Both the position numbers and the translations under genes were made by a program. This document shows positions 43,501-52,272 of a stretch of DNA of 64,000 nt, piece after piece (positions within the stretch are counted from its first letter, which is position 1; every line of letters begins with the position of its first letter). The DNA is taken from positions 371,431-435,430 of the forward strand of contig MCGO01000035.1 in NCBI GenBank assembly GCA_002104985.1, read 5' to 3'. Origin of the DNA: Rhizoclosmatium globosum (Eukaryota > Chytridiomycota > Chytridiomycetes > Chytridiales > Chytriomycetaceae). Under the pieces are notes generated by a model. The model made no database searches. It saw only the letters and a list, made by a program, of their open reading frames with translations, and was not told the DNA's origin.

Positions 43501-43818
43501 CTAGGAACCACCCAGACCATTCTCAAAAGTAAAGTAGTCAAATTCAAATTTGTCATTAAAATGCGGTCTCAACTTTTCCCTGCAGTGATTAATAAAAGCT
43601 GATTTACCAGGACTTGTTTCCAATCTCAATATCAGTACCACTGCACTATGATCGGCACATACTGGAGTGGGCTCCGAGTCTCCAGCAAAGTGGTACATTG
43701 AATATTCAAGTTTGTTATGATCAAAAGGTATGCTCAGACGCCTGCATTCCAGCAATACGTTCACATAATAAGTTGAAAGTTTCTGCAGATACTCAGCTAT
43801 TATACAAGTGGTGTCCAT
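43501..43818 (-). CDS. Unknown protein, paralogue of the 44.4-kb gene
   Basis: 105 aa from the ATG at 43818. No known domain recognised. It aligns over nearly its full length with the next minus-strand gene: EYLQKLSTYYVNVLLECRR against AFLEKVAVEYVGDLLRCR, then INHCREKLRPHFNDKFEF against RQRCRRKLAPYFEDSTEF, both ending in F-x4-GL. The shared pattern CR-x-KL-x-P-x-F-x-D-x2-EF suggests a small helical domain. A diverged copy of the 85-bp element lies ~165 nt upstream in the same orientation. Since neighbours are virus-like, a viral origin is possible but not shown. Confidence 0.6.
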   Translation of the reverse strand: MDTTCIIAEYLQKLSTYYVNVLLECRRLSIPFDHNKLEYSMYHFAGDSEPTPVCADHSAVVLILRLETSPGKSAFINHCREKLRPHFNDKFEFDYFTFENGLGGS

Positions 43819-43980
43819 TTTGATTGACTTGCTGTGTAGGAAATGAACGGTTTAATAAGCTTGTCGTGATAAATATTCGATTAAATGATGCCGATTCGTT
43901 TCTACAAATACTTGCTCCATTTCTTCAAGTGCAAATAACATCTGGTCCATGCGCTCGCGGTGGGGTTCGTGTGCAATTGA

Positions 43981-44029
43981 GGTTTGATGAGGGGTAAGAC
44001 TGCATTGTTCGAGTGTAAAAACCATAGTT
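43981..44029 (-). promoter_or_regulatory. Diverged copy E of the 85-bp repeated element
   Basis: On the minus strand this reads ATGGTTTTTACACTCGAAC followed by AATGCAGT and CATCAAACCTCA, matching the core of the element found at 47.8 and 62.5 kb with about one mismatch in four. It points toward the 43.5-kb gene. Confidence 0.55.
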
Positions 44030-44402
44030 GAGTGACCTTTACAAAACCTCAATTGCACACCAAATGCTTCGACAAATTGGATTTCATAAAATTTGTCAAC
44101 TCTATCGGATGAAAGTATTGCAAACTATGGGTACAGTTAGTTTCAGACCTATCCAATTGAAGGACAATCCCACAGCGGCCCGCAAAAAAGGGAAAATCCT
44201 GAAAGCAAAAGAGTATTGCCATCTGCAATCATTCCACGGGTGGTCATCAGATGAGGGTAAGTTATGCGGACTGCAATCTAATTGAGAGCCTTTCTTGTGT
44301 TTCTTGTTATTCAGGAAAGCTTTTTGTGTGTAAAATGCAATATTATTTGCACTATTATCACATTTTGTATTAAGGCTGAAAATCAGTTCTAGATCTGCCA
44401 AT

Positions 44403-44738
44403 TTACAGGCCTTGTTGAATGACAAAACGTGCAAATTCAGTGGAGTCCTCAAAATATGGTGCAAGTTTTCTACGACACCGTTGACGAAAGCTGATACTCT
44501 GCTGTGATGGCATAGACAGAATAATTCGCGCTGTATCTCGAAAATCAACAAGAGGTGTATTTGCCGACTCTTCTGAGAAAGTGGATGTACTGACATGGCC
44601 CCATTGTCGTGGGTTTGTTCCAGTGTATCGACAGCGTAGGAGGTCCCCAACATATTCTACAGCCACCTTTTCCAAAAAGGCCTCACTTGCCATTTGGGGG
44701 GACAATGAACTATCTTGAACTCTTTTCTTGTTGTTCAT
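44403..44738 (-). CDS. Unknown protein, paralogue of the 43.5-kb gene
   Basis: 111 aa from the ATG at 44738 (alternative internal Met in QMASEAF). No known domain. Shares CR-x-KL-x-P-x-F-x-D-x2-EF-x2-F with the gene at 43.5 kb, same strand and about 0.6 kb apart, indicating tandem duplication. Composition resembles the primase and SET genes nearby rather than the membrane-protein arrays. Confidence 0.6.
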   Translation of the reverse strand: MNNKKRVQDSSLSPQMASEAFLEKVAVEYVGDLLRCRYTGTNPRQWGHVSTSTFSEESANTPLVDFRDTARIILSMPSQQSISFRQRCRRKLAPYFEDSTEFARFVIQQGL

Positions 44739-45026
44739 TTGTGCTTTTCCAATGCAGAAGTATTTATTTTTTTGTGAATGGAACGCACTTGTATGAAAGG
44801 TAAAGATCCTCCACCATTTCCCAAAGGTTATCTGCTTGTTGGTTTACGAGCTTGCGGTTCAGCAAGCACTAAGACGCTTTTTGAAAACAGGGGCGTGAAA
44901 CAGGAAAGATAAGACGTGGCATTGCACACAATTCAATTACCCCACAAAAATACATCTCCCAATTTCACTTTCCGTCTCTCCACGAAATGAAAGGTCCTCG
45001 TCCACCTTTTGTCTCCCCATACTGAT

Positions 45027-45311
45027 ATGCTTAAATCTGCAGAGTGTAATGGATGTGGCCGATCAATTCTCACATTCTGTTTGAAATGCACATGCAAGAT
45101 CTGTGAGACAAGTTGTAAAAAGACACTTTCACCACTCCAACAATGTGGAGTATGCGGCGATCTTGTCTGTGAAAGAGATTCTTACAAACGTGCCACCGGT
45201 GTTGCACATTTTGTACAGGAGCATGATTCTGATTGTGAGAATGAAGAGTGTTACAAGTGGATCTGTGAGTGGTGCGACGCCAATGACAGAAACGGATTTA
45301 ATGATGAATAG
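45027..45311 (+). CDS. Small Cys-rich, probably zinc-binding protein
   Basis: About 94 aa from MLKSAECNGCG (the frame also opens at 45009). Cys pairs: ECNGCG, FCLKCTCKICETSC, CGVCGDLVC, then H...H, C-x4-C and CEWC. This spacing is like a multi-zinc treble-clef/RING-type fold, but no named family was recognised. Plus strand, upstream of a zinc-finger gene. Function unknown. Confidence 0.55.
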   Translation: MLKSAECNGCGRSILTFCLKCTCKICETSCKKTLSPLQQCGVCGDLVCERDSYKRATGVAHFVQEHDSDCENEECYKWICEWCDANDRNGFNDE

Positions 45312-45569
45312 AGTGATTGCAAATAAACTGTTATCTTTCCCCTGTTGTTCAAACTGTTGCGTTGAGTCTTTGATGGTCGGGCTAATATGAGCATATATCT
45401 CGCATGTGTTCAGGCAAAGTCTTCCTGCCGATGTACGCAAGGAAGAAGTGCAACCAGTATATTGGATCTCATTCGTCACCTGAATTACTTGTTTCATTGG
45501 AAAGACTTTAATGGTTTGTAGATGATCGAGCGTGTCCACGATTTGCTCTTTTTTTTGCTTTAGGGCAGG

Positions 45570-46710
45570 ATGTCCTCCACCCAGTACTGGCAAGTACCCT
45601 CGCTCCAAGAACGACACCAGCAACCAATTGTTATGTGTCCCGTCGTTGGGTGCGGAGTAAAGTACAACTGTACAAGCAACACAGACAAGATGAAGAAGCA
45701 TGTCACCAAGACGCATCCGGCGATCACAATTCTCCATCGCAAAAGGAAAAGTACTCCGAAGAAGGCTGAATTGAAACGAGATCGAAGTCGGAGGTGGATT
45801 TCTTTTCTATTGCTCTTGCATTCCCTGATTTGTTTACTCTCCATTGCAGATACAAAAACCACGCATCCGATATTTCTACAAAAGGATACGAAAAGAGATG
45901 GCTGCAGAAATGTATTGATTTCGTGAGTTCTGAGCAAGACCAGTTGTTGAAGGAATATCGGAAATCGCTCGCGGCTTACGACTGTGCATACTCTCCACGA
46001 CCACCGAGACCATTATTCACGTATACACGTTGTTTTATAAAGTTCTACTTTGCATGTTGATGAAAACTAATAGTCAGGACCAGCAATTCAACCTTCGTTC
46101 TGTCGCGTTTACATACGATCGTCTCCGTTTTGCTGCCCATTATGATTTTGGACAGGACGAATTGCTGGACAAAAGCTGTCTTTCGGGAGGAGCTTGGAAA
46201 AAACGTTGGATGCATATTACCTTGCTCGGACATCAAGATCGACAACAACCCACAAACGAGCGTCTGAAAGCAATCCCGCAATTTTCCGCAGAAGAATTTG
46301 AACTTGCTGAATCCATGGATGACCATGGAAATGTGACAGCAGTTGCATATGTTCCGTATACTGTTATCCAAAATGCGATTGAACACTGGAGGTCACTCAA
46401 CGAATCTGAACGTGAAGAGGAATTCTTTTGTAAAATGTCTGAAGTTTATCGGTTGGAACTGAAACGCCATCTGGAACATCAAACACCACCGCGTCCCATG
46501 TTCAAAAGCCTCACACCAACTGAAATCGAGATGGAGGCGCGTTCAATCTGTGACAGGATGCGGCGGTTCTACAGCAAAGGAAAAACGCCACAAGTTTCTC
46601 GTATCACAGAAAAACAAATTGTAGAAAAGGTAATGGAGGAAGCAAACTTGGATGGTGTTGTTTATGAGGAATCAGATTTTTCGGACATATCTGTGAATAA
46701 AATCAAATAA
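45570..46710 (+). CDS. C2H2-like zinc-finger protein of unknown function
   Basis: Three exons: 45570 to ~45790, ~45850 to ~46019 and ~46074 to 46710. Introns inferred from GGAG/GTGGAT...TTGCAG and TTCAC/GTATAC...TAATAG, both frame-restoring. The N-terminus has MCPVVGCGVKYNC followed by KKHVTKTH, i.e. C-x4-C...H-x4-H, a C2H2 finger suited to nucleic-acid binding, then a basic stretch (RKRKSTPKKAELKR). The rest is helical and charged (ATYDRLRFAAH-type segments) with no recognised domain; the C-terminus is acidic. About 340 aa. Might be a transcription regulator of viral or host origin. Confidence 0.62.
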
Positions 46711-46882
46711 GGGTTTTGCAGAACAATAACATTTTACACTGTTTTGATGTTATGCCACAGTCTTGCAGACAGAAGATGTGAGTTACTCCGCTTCTAACAT
46801 GCTTTCAAGTTGGTAGTCTCACAGATACATGCAACTTTAACAATAAGAATGGTTTTATTTCGGAAAAAGTAAAAAAGGGAAA

Positions 46883-47809
46883 TCAAGAAGCAACGTGTTT
46901 CATGGCAGCAACAATTTGCTTTCGTTGTGTGAGCCTTTCTGCAGTGTCAGAGTTGATTTTGTTCCAGTACACTCCATGACCCTTTGCAGTAAACCTATAC
47001 ACCAACAGGAATTCACATCCAACAGGAACTTTTTGGGTTGTTTCAACAGAAACGGTTTGAGATTTCCTATTAACAACGAACCGGCAATTCACAAGGCTGC
47101 TGTTGGGAGCATTGTTGATGTAGCGTAAAATTCCCGATTCTTCGCCAAAACCATCAATGAAGGTATCTTTGGATAATTCCATTAGATACGCCATTCGGGC
47201 TTGTTGCAGTGGGTCGGTTGATGCTTCAATTGCATCCTTCTCTGCACGGGAAATAAGCCATTTTCCATACGTCACTGGGAGACGTTCTTTTGCTGCGAAG
47301 TCCTTTGTTGCAACCAGTCCAAAACCACCACCTGGAATCAAAGATCCGACAACACTGAGTCCAAGTTGTTGAGACGAACACCTCGAACATATTGGATGCG
47401 TCAACACACACAGGTCCTTGCATCCAATGGTCGAACATTTGCCGCGGAAAGTGTACATTAAAGGGTTTCCTGAATGAACCCATGAGTCTAAACGCAGCAA
47501 CTTTGATACGTCTGGTTCTCCCGCGAAAGCAGCAATGACTTTGATGGACTGCTCCATATAGTACTTGCGATTGTAGCATTCTCGGCATCTTCCAGTGAGG
47601 TAAGCTACTTTCACACATGGAACGGGAACCATCGTGGAGCAATAAGCGACTGGTTTGGGGTTTGCTCGTTTTCCCAACTTCTTTGACCATGCAGATTTGA
47701 TGCGAACCCAATCTCGGGCTTTGACTCCTACAGGTTTGTGATCTGCGTTGATGTCGGCAATGTCGACGTTGATGCGCTGTTTGGTTCCAAAGACGAATGT
47801 TTCGTCCAT
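46883..47809 (-). CDS. SET-domain protein (putative lysine methyltransferase)
   Basis: Intact single exon, 308 aa, ATG 47809. The N-terminal half has a Cys-rich zinc-binding-like region (GRCRECYNRKYY, later CSTIGCKDLC and CSRCS). The SET domain occupies ~165-290: GGGFGLVATKDFAAKERLPV (SET-N), LRYINNAPNSSLVNCRF (the R-x-I-N-x-x...N-C pseudoknot strand) and VPVGCEFLLVYRF (SET-C, E-L-x-x-x-Y-like). It lacks a long host-type regulatory architecture, as in viral SET proteins such as those of chloroviruses. The 85-bp element sits 13 nt upstream of the start codon in the same orientation, so it includes or abuts the promoter/5' UTR. Substrate unknown (histone methylation is inferred). Confidence 0.78.
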   Translation of the reverse strand: MDETFVFGTKQRINVDIADINADHKPVGVKARDWVRIKSAWSKKLGKRANPKPVAYCSTMVPVPCVKVAYLTGRCRECYNRKYYMEQSIKVIAAFAGEPDVSKLLRLDSWVHSGNPLMYTFRGKCSTIGCKDLCVLTHPICSRCSSQQLGLSVVGSLIPGGGFGLVATKDFAAKERLPVTYGKWLISRAEKDAIEASTDPLQQARMAYLMELSKDTFIDGFGEESGILRYINNAPNSSLVNCRFVVNRKSQTVSVETTQKVPVGCEFLLVYRFTAKGHGVYWNKINSDTAERLTQRKQIVAAMKHVAS

Positions 47810-47821
47810 TTGTTGCCTCCG

Positions 47822-47906
47822 TGACAGCGAGGCCTTTCCAGTTTTATCTCAAAATGAGGTTCTATGAGGGTCAAACTGCATTGTTTTGTCTAAAAACCAT
47901 ACTGAC
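47822..47906 (-). promoter_or_regulatory. 85-bp repeated element, copy B (identical to copy A, inverted)
   Basis: Reverse complement is identical over 85 bp to 62500-62584. Core on the minus strand: GTCAGTATGGTTTTTAGAC, then AACAATGCAGTTTGACCC and CATAGAACCTCATTTTGAG. It ends 13 nt before the SET-gene ATG. Perfect identity between copies 14.6 kb apart implies recent duplication, gene conversion or mobility. Confidence 0.85.
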
Positions 47907-48093
47907 GCATCCAACAGGTGGATGCCATGGGACGGTTCGAAGAGCCACCCGGAAAAACTACCCCCACGAGTTTACCCGGTCAGAGTGACTCACAATTTAT
48001 CCGGAAAAGACCCGCTAACCCTAATTTGTACTCTGAAATCCTTAAAAAGGGCCTTGCCCGCCTTCGTTAATAAATACTCTTCCTTAATTAGAT

Positions 48094-48687
48094 ATGGCTG
48101 ATGTTATCTTTCCACATGCTGACCAGACTGACTGGAGTTTATCGAATGAAATACTCCACAATATTGCCTTAAAGAGCATCGGAGTTATCCACATTGCCCA
48201 AGGCCACAGCCATAGTCTGGAAGACGGTGTGTTTGTTATTACAGCCCATAAAAAAGGCTATGATACAAGAGTAGGACCAAAGACGTCTGAAATGGTTCCT
48301 ATTGCTTGGGGCTTCAAGAATGGCCAATGGACCCCATGCGAGTTCACTAACAATGTCTCAGACTTCCATCTCGTCCCAACTCCATCAGTTGAAAACACCA
48401 AGAAGATTGTTGAGCAGCTTGGATTTGACAATATTGTGGTTCGTTCTTGGCTCCCTTCACTTGATGGTTCTGATGGCTGCCACATATTGTTGGAGGAACA
48501 GTTTTATGACGCCAATTCTTGGGTTGGGGAAACACGTTGGGTGCAAACAAGAAGCCCTTCCAGTGTCACTACTGCCATTATTCGCGATGCCAACGGTGAA
48601 GTGTTGTATGCTGGGTGTGAGGTACAAACAACCTGTTCATCAAATGGACATTACCATGTTCGCCACATGAGTCACAGACGTGCTTAA
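48094..48687 (+). CDS. Unknown protein, 197 aa
   Basis: Intact single exon. No domain recognised. Mixed alpha/beta composition with GVIHIAQGHSHSLEDGVF, VVRSWLPSLDGSDGCHILLE and ANSWVGETRWVQTRSPSS; five His in the C-terminal GHYHVRHMSHRRA. No signal peptide or TM. Divergent from the SET gene, with copy B of the repeated element between them. Function unknown. Confidence 0.6.
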   Translation: MADVIFPHADQTDWSLSNEILHNIALKSIGVIHIAQGHSHSLEDGVFVITAHKKGYDTRVGPKTSEMVPIAWGFKNGQWTPCEFTNNVSDFHLVPTPSVENTKKIVEQLGFDNIVVRSWLPSLDGSDGCHILLEEQFYDANSWVGETRWVQTRSPSSVTTAIIRDANGEVLYAGCEVQTTCSSNGHYHVRHMSHRRA

Positions 48688-49004
48688 CTTCATATTGTTC
48701 CAGACATGTCTTTTTTTTCAACATACATGAGTGATGGATTACGACATTACCAGACAGAGGATAGGGCAATATTATTTTTTTTTAATGGAAACTTTCAATA
48801 AAACACCAAGGGTCTATACTGATGGGTTAGGAGAGTTATGGTTAGACGTTAGCGGTTCTATACCGTTGGGTAAGGAGGGTAAGGATTGATCCCTTATAAT
48901 TTCGAGTTAGCACTTTATATTGCGTTGCCCTTCTCAAACACTCTCTTATGGCCTAACTCGTAAGTGGCCCCTTATATTGGTGATAGCATTGTGTCTATTG
49001 GAGA
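48688..49004. other. Intergenic, no gene seen
   Basis: About 320 bases; contains a T run, an AATAAA near 48797 and one GGGTTAGG string near 48824. No gene supported. Confidence 0.4.
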
Positions 49005-49885
49005 ATATTGGCTGACGAACGTTCTGATAGCACCATTGTTGCTGGAATGACCAATGCAACTATTCAAGCTAATCCTACTGGTATTGCAATGTGCCATCCT
49101 CGTTCCGACCCTGTCTACTTGAGCTCAATGATCAAGTGGCAAGGAAACGTTATTGCCAATTACACTGATGTCGTTCAGATGTCCAAGAATGGAAAAAAGC
49201 TCTTGGTTTTCAGTGGAGATGTCCTCGATGTGTCTCCATTCTACAACCCTCGTTACAATGCCTCTCTTTTCGGTATTTATTCCCCCTTCATCACTTTTTT
49301 GCTCATCACTCATTCTCTACCTTTTCAATCAAGGCCCTGAACTTGAAGCAATCATCAAATCCCACAACGGAAAAGACGCTACTCGTGCTTTTGCAAATGC
49401 TGGAATCCTCAACGTTGGTTCTTGTCTCTCTGAATACCTCAAAATCGCTGTTGTTTGACTCAGTCTCTCCAAACTGTTTCACCGCCTCCGTTGTCGTCTG
49501 GATTTCTACCATGATCATCTTGCTCGTTGTATTGGCGCAATTCTTCCTCGCCTTGTATTTCAAGTACGTAATTGGTTGGACGCTTGGAAACAATAAGGCG
49601 TACCGTCGTGCAATGGACGACTTGAAAAAGCGTCGACGTGAATATGGACGTAACGCTAAGACGGAGGAGACGTTGGGCAGATCGGGAGGAAAGAACCGTC
49701 CAGTCCCAGACTTAGAAGGAGATATTGTTCCTTATAACCCACACAGTGGTGGTGTGTTTGGACTTACTCCCGAAGTACCATCCGTGTCATCGAGCCGCGA
49801 GTCTGATGACAAGAGGCTTACTGTTTTGAGCGGTCCCAACGGTCGTGAACTCGCCAACTTTGCCCGACTCTCTACATGTTTTACA
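49005..49885 (+). pseudogene. Chitin synthase fragment (regulatory/cytochrome b5-like part only)
   Basis: Matches the part of class IV/V-type chitin synthases that precedes the GT2 catalytic domain: ADERSDSTIVAGMTN, YLSSMIKWQGNVIANYTDVV, then a cytochrome b5-like segment (LVFSGDVLDVSPFY), an intron ~49276-49334, SHNGKDATRAFANAG, a one-base frame break near 49455, a TM segment (WISTMIILLVVLAQFFLALYF) and WTLGNNKAYRRAMDDLKKRR. It stops inside a Ser/Asp-rich linker at ~49885. No catalytic (QxxEY/QRRRW) motifs are present. There is no proper start codon at the 5' end. Either a host gene fragment moved here or a gene broken by the Fanzor element that begins at the same place. Confidence 0.7.
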
Positions 49886-51590
49886 TGAACAGACGGATTC
49901 AAGAGTTGGGTGGAAGTATGTTCCAACCGTTTCCCCAGCAAACTACATTTATCCCGAGACATATCCAAATCGACACCAAGACCTTGATTGTACTCCTTGG
50001 TGGACCTGGAAAGACGCGGCTACTTAGTGACATTTCAGGCAACAAGGATTACATTTGGAATAAGTGTTTTCGGCTTACTGAAGGAATCGGCAGCGGTGAC
50101 GATGAAGTGAATGCTGATAAACGCGGAAGTCGGCATGGTGGTGGTCGGGGTCGCGGGCGTCGACATCGCAAACGGCACCGCCAAAAACTCAAAGGATATC
50201 AAGGCCATTCCTTTGACCATACGATAGTGACGGATGGCTTGGTGGCATCGCTCCGGTACATTCATAATGATGACCGAGCTGGTCAAGTGGTGAAGAACGA
50301 GAGGAAGAAGGCGGGGAAGGAAAGGATGAAGCGACAGCGGTTTGAAGGGTCTCTTCCAGCATCCCAGCGAGGTTAGAATTTTGACAACACATTGTTGGAC
50401 TCACTCACTCACTTACTCCACCCATTTCAATCCATTCAAAAATAGATCCCGATCCTGGATACAGTGTCTTCAACGTCAATTGGAACCCACGCACTTTCCT
50501 CCCGCCACCGCCTTTCGACCCAGACCCTATTTTCAAACTTCCGAAAAAACGAAAAACACGCGATGAATCGGATACTGGATCACCTCCCAAATCCCCCAAA
50601 CCACCGACCGAGTTCCCCTACTTTGACGAACCCGACGACAGAGAATTGCGTGAAAAACTGAGACTGGCGCCGAACCACATCTTCATTGACCCTGGCAAAC
50701 GCAGTCTATTGACTATGATGGACGACTCGGGCAAGTTTCTGAGTTACACAAGCCGACAGAGACTACATGAGACCAAACAGGCTCCATATACCAGGTTACT
50801 GACGAAAGCGCGAAAGAAACTTGGGATTCTGGACCTCGAAGAGTTGGTGACACAAGCTCAAGTGTCTCCACGCACATGTTTTTCCCTTCTGTTTCGTGAA
50901 TATGTGATTGTCAAGTTGCGTGTGGAAGCAGACATGTGGGAAAAGTATGCCGACACTCGGTTTCGGCAGTACAAATGGTACGGATTCATCAACCGAAAAA
51001 AGTCAGAGTCTTGGTTGGTGGAACGGATGGCGCGTGAATTTGGGAAAGACGCTGCGGTCATTATTGGTGATTGGAGTATAAGCAAGCACCTTCGAGGCTT
51101 CATTCCAACTCCAGGGATTGGGTTGAAGCGTCGGTTGGCTGAGAAGTTCTCTGTGTACAGTATTGACGAGTTCCGGACTTCGATCATTCACCATAAAACT
51201 GAGGAACGTTGTTCCAACCTCAAGCTTCGTTTTGGCGGGAAGTTGCGAAAACTACATGCTGTCCTTGTGTATAAAACACATAGGACGGGTTGTATCAATC
51301 GCGACAAGAACAGGTACTGTACCACATCTTTGTTTTTTTTCTTGTCTTGTTTTCCTGTTTGTAATGACTCACTCACCCTTCCTTTCTTCTATTCTATTTG
51401 CCGAAACATGGCCAAAATCTTTCATCACATGTTGAATCATGATGGACTACGTCCTCCCGTTTACCGTCGGGGCACGAGAGTCTCTAATCTGGGTGGTGAT
51501 GAAGATGAATTACTAGAAAGACTCATTGTGGAAGTCGCTGATCCTTCAGCGACTCTGCAGCCAACCCCGGGTAGTTCCGGCGCCGAGTGA
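49876..51590 (+). CDS. Fanzor (eukaryotic TnpB-like, RNA-guided nuclease family)
   Basis: Exon 1 49876-50371, intron 50372-50445 (GTTAGA...AATAG), exon 2 to 51590; about 546 aa. The N-terminus has MFQPFPQQTTFIPRHIQID and, at ~118, HTIVTDGLVASLRY, both typical of Fanzor proteins. The RuvC-like nuclease is complete in key acidic residues: RuvC-I IFIDPGKRSLL (~245), RuvC-II VYSIDEFRTS (~404), RuvC-III INRDKN (~449) with CRNM. The zinc-ribbon between II and III has lost most of its Cys (TSIIHHKTEERCSN). A 28-codon in-frame, pyrimidine-rich, intron-like stretch (51314-51397) splits RuvC-III from CRNM; it starts GTACTG but lacks a usual AG acceptor. Fanzors are known in chytrids and giant viruses and spread with transposons. 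Overlap with the chitin synthase fragment is notable. Confidence 0.85.
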
Positions 51591-51640
51591 GAGTCAGGTT
51601 GTTGGGGCGTGGCGCCCTGGGACTACAACACTTCCTTCAA
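51591..51640 (+). ncRNA. Candidate Fanzor guide-RNA scaffold (3' flank)
   Basis: Directly after the Fanzor stop is a G-rich stretch that can fold: TTGTTGGGGCGTGGCGCCC with the palindromic GGCGCC. In this family the guide (omega) RNA commonly overlaps or follows the 3' end of the gene. Position and foldability are the only evidence. Confidence 0.3.
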
Positions 51641-52005
51641 AATTACTTTTATACTTTCTTTTTTTCAGTTAGTGTGTCATTTTGATTGTGAATAGTGTAA
51701 AACAAGAATAAGGAAAGAAGGAGGACGGCCAATGGGATTTATATCTCTTTTTCTGCCAGCAGCTTTGCACAATGTCTACTGACAATCTCTAATATTGTGG
51801 GGGGGTGCTATCGACAAAAAAACATTTCTCTCTTATCGATCCTAAAACTAATGTTTTCAACAACATTTATTGATCAATTAAGCAGATTCCATAGATTTCC
51901 CAACAGAAATCATTTCCTTTCCAAACAAAACCCATATCCAAACATTCACATATCCACTAAAATTCCATGTCACTTTAAAACCAAACACTCTATGATTTGA
52001 GATGC
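51641..52005. other. Intergenic, no gene seen
   Basis: About 365 bases, with a G7 run at 51799 and A/T-rich flanks. If the Fanzor element has a right end it should lie here, but no terminal repeat was recognised. Confidence 0.35.
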
Positions 52006-52257
52006 CTACAAAATCAAAGAAGCTGGAATTGTTGGTGCACACGTGGCAGCACAAGTTGCGATGTATGATGCATAACGGGCTGGGGTAGTTACACTAGCTA
52101 CTGCACCTCCAGCACCCATTGTCACAGTTGACAAAACAGCAACTGCCACAGTGTCAGTTAACCCTAAACCAGTTAAACATGTTGTCATACAGGCACCATA
52201 GATCAACCCAGTTGCATGACAAGTGCCTGTCATCAAGAGGAGGGCTGAAACTTTCAT
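52006..52257 (-). CDS. Small secreted Cys-containing protein
   Basis: 83 aa from the ATG at 52257. MKVSALLLMTGTCHATG is a signal peptide; the mature part has C-x3-C (YGACMTTC) and, 43 residues on, CAATC, with a hydrophobic Gly/Ala/Thr/Val middle. The overall design resembles a widespread group of small secreted fungal proteins with GAC...C and CxxxC pairs; no function is known for them. Divergent from the next ORF with only a few bases between the starts. Confidence 0.55.
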   Translation of the reverse strand: MKVSALLLMTGTCHATGLIYGACMTTCLTGLGLTDTVAVAVLSTVTMGAGGAVASVTTPARYASYIATCAATCAPTIPASLIL

Positions 52258-52272
52258 CGTGGGAAACAAAGA

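Noticed and set aside
44102..44653. Minus-strand ORF of 183 aa between the paralogous pair
   Set aside because: It overlaps the 44.4-kb gene in another frame; that gene is supported by its paralogue. A plus-strand ORF at 44028-44285 was also left out for lack of any support.
48815..48900. Possible interstitial telomere repeat
   Set aside because: Only one GGGTTAGG string with TTAGGAG and GTTAGA nearby; not enough repeats to call.
49343..49888. A separate 181-aa gene
   Set aside because: Its first third is the wrong frame of the chitin synthase fragment; only the part after ~49455 continues that gene, so it was merged as a frameshifted fragment.
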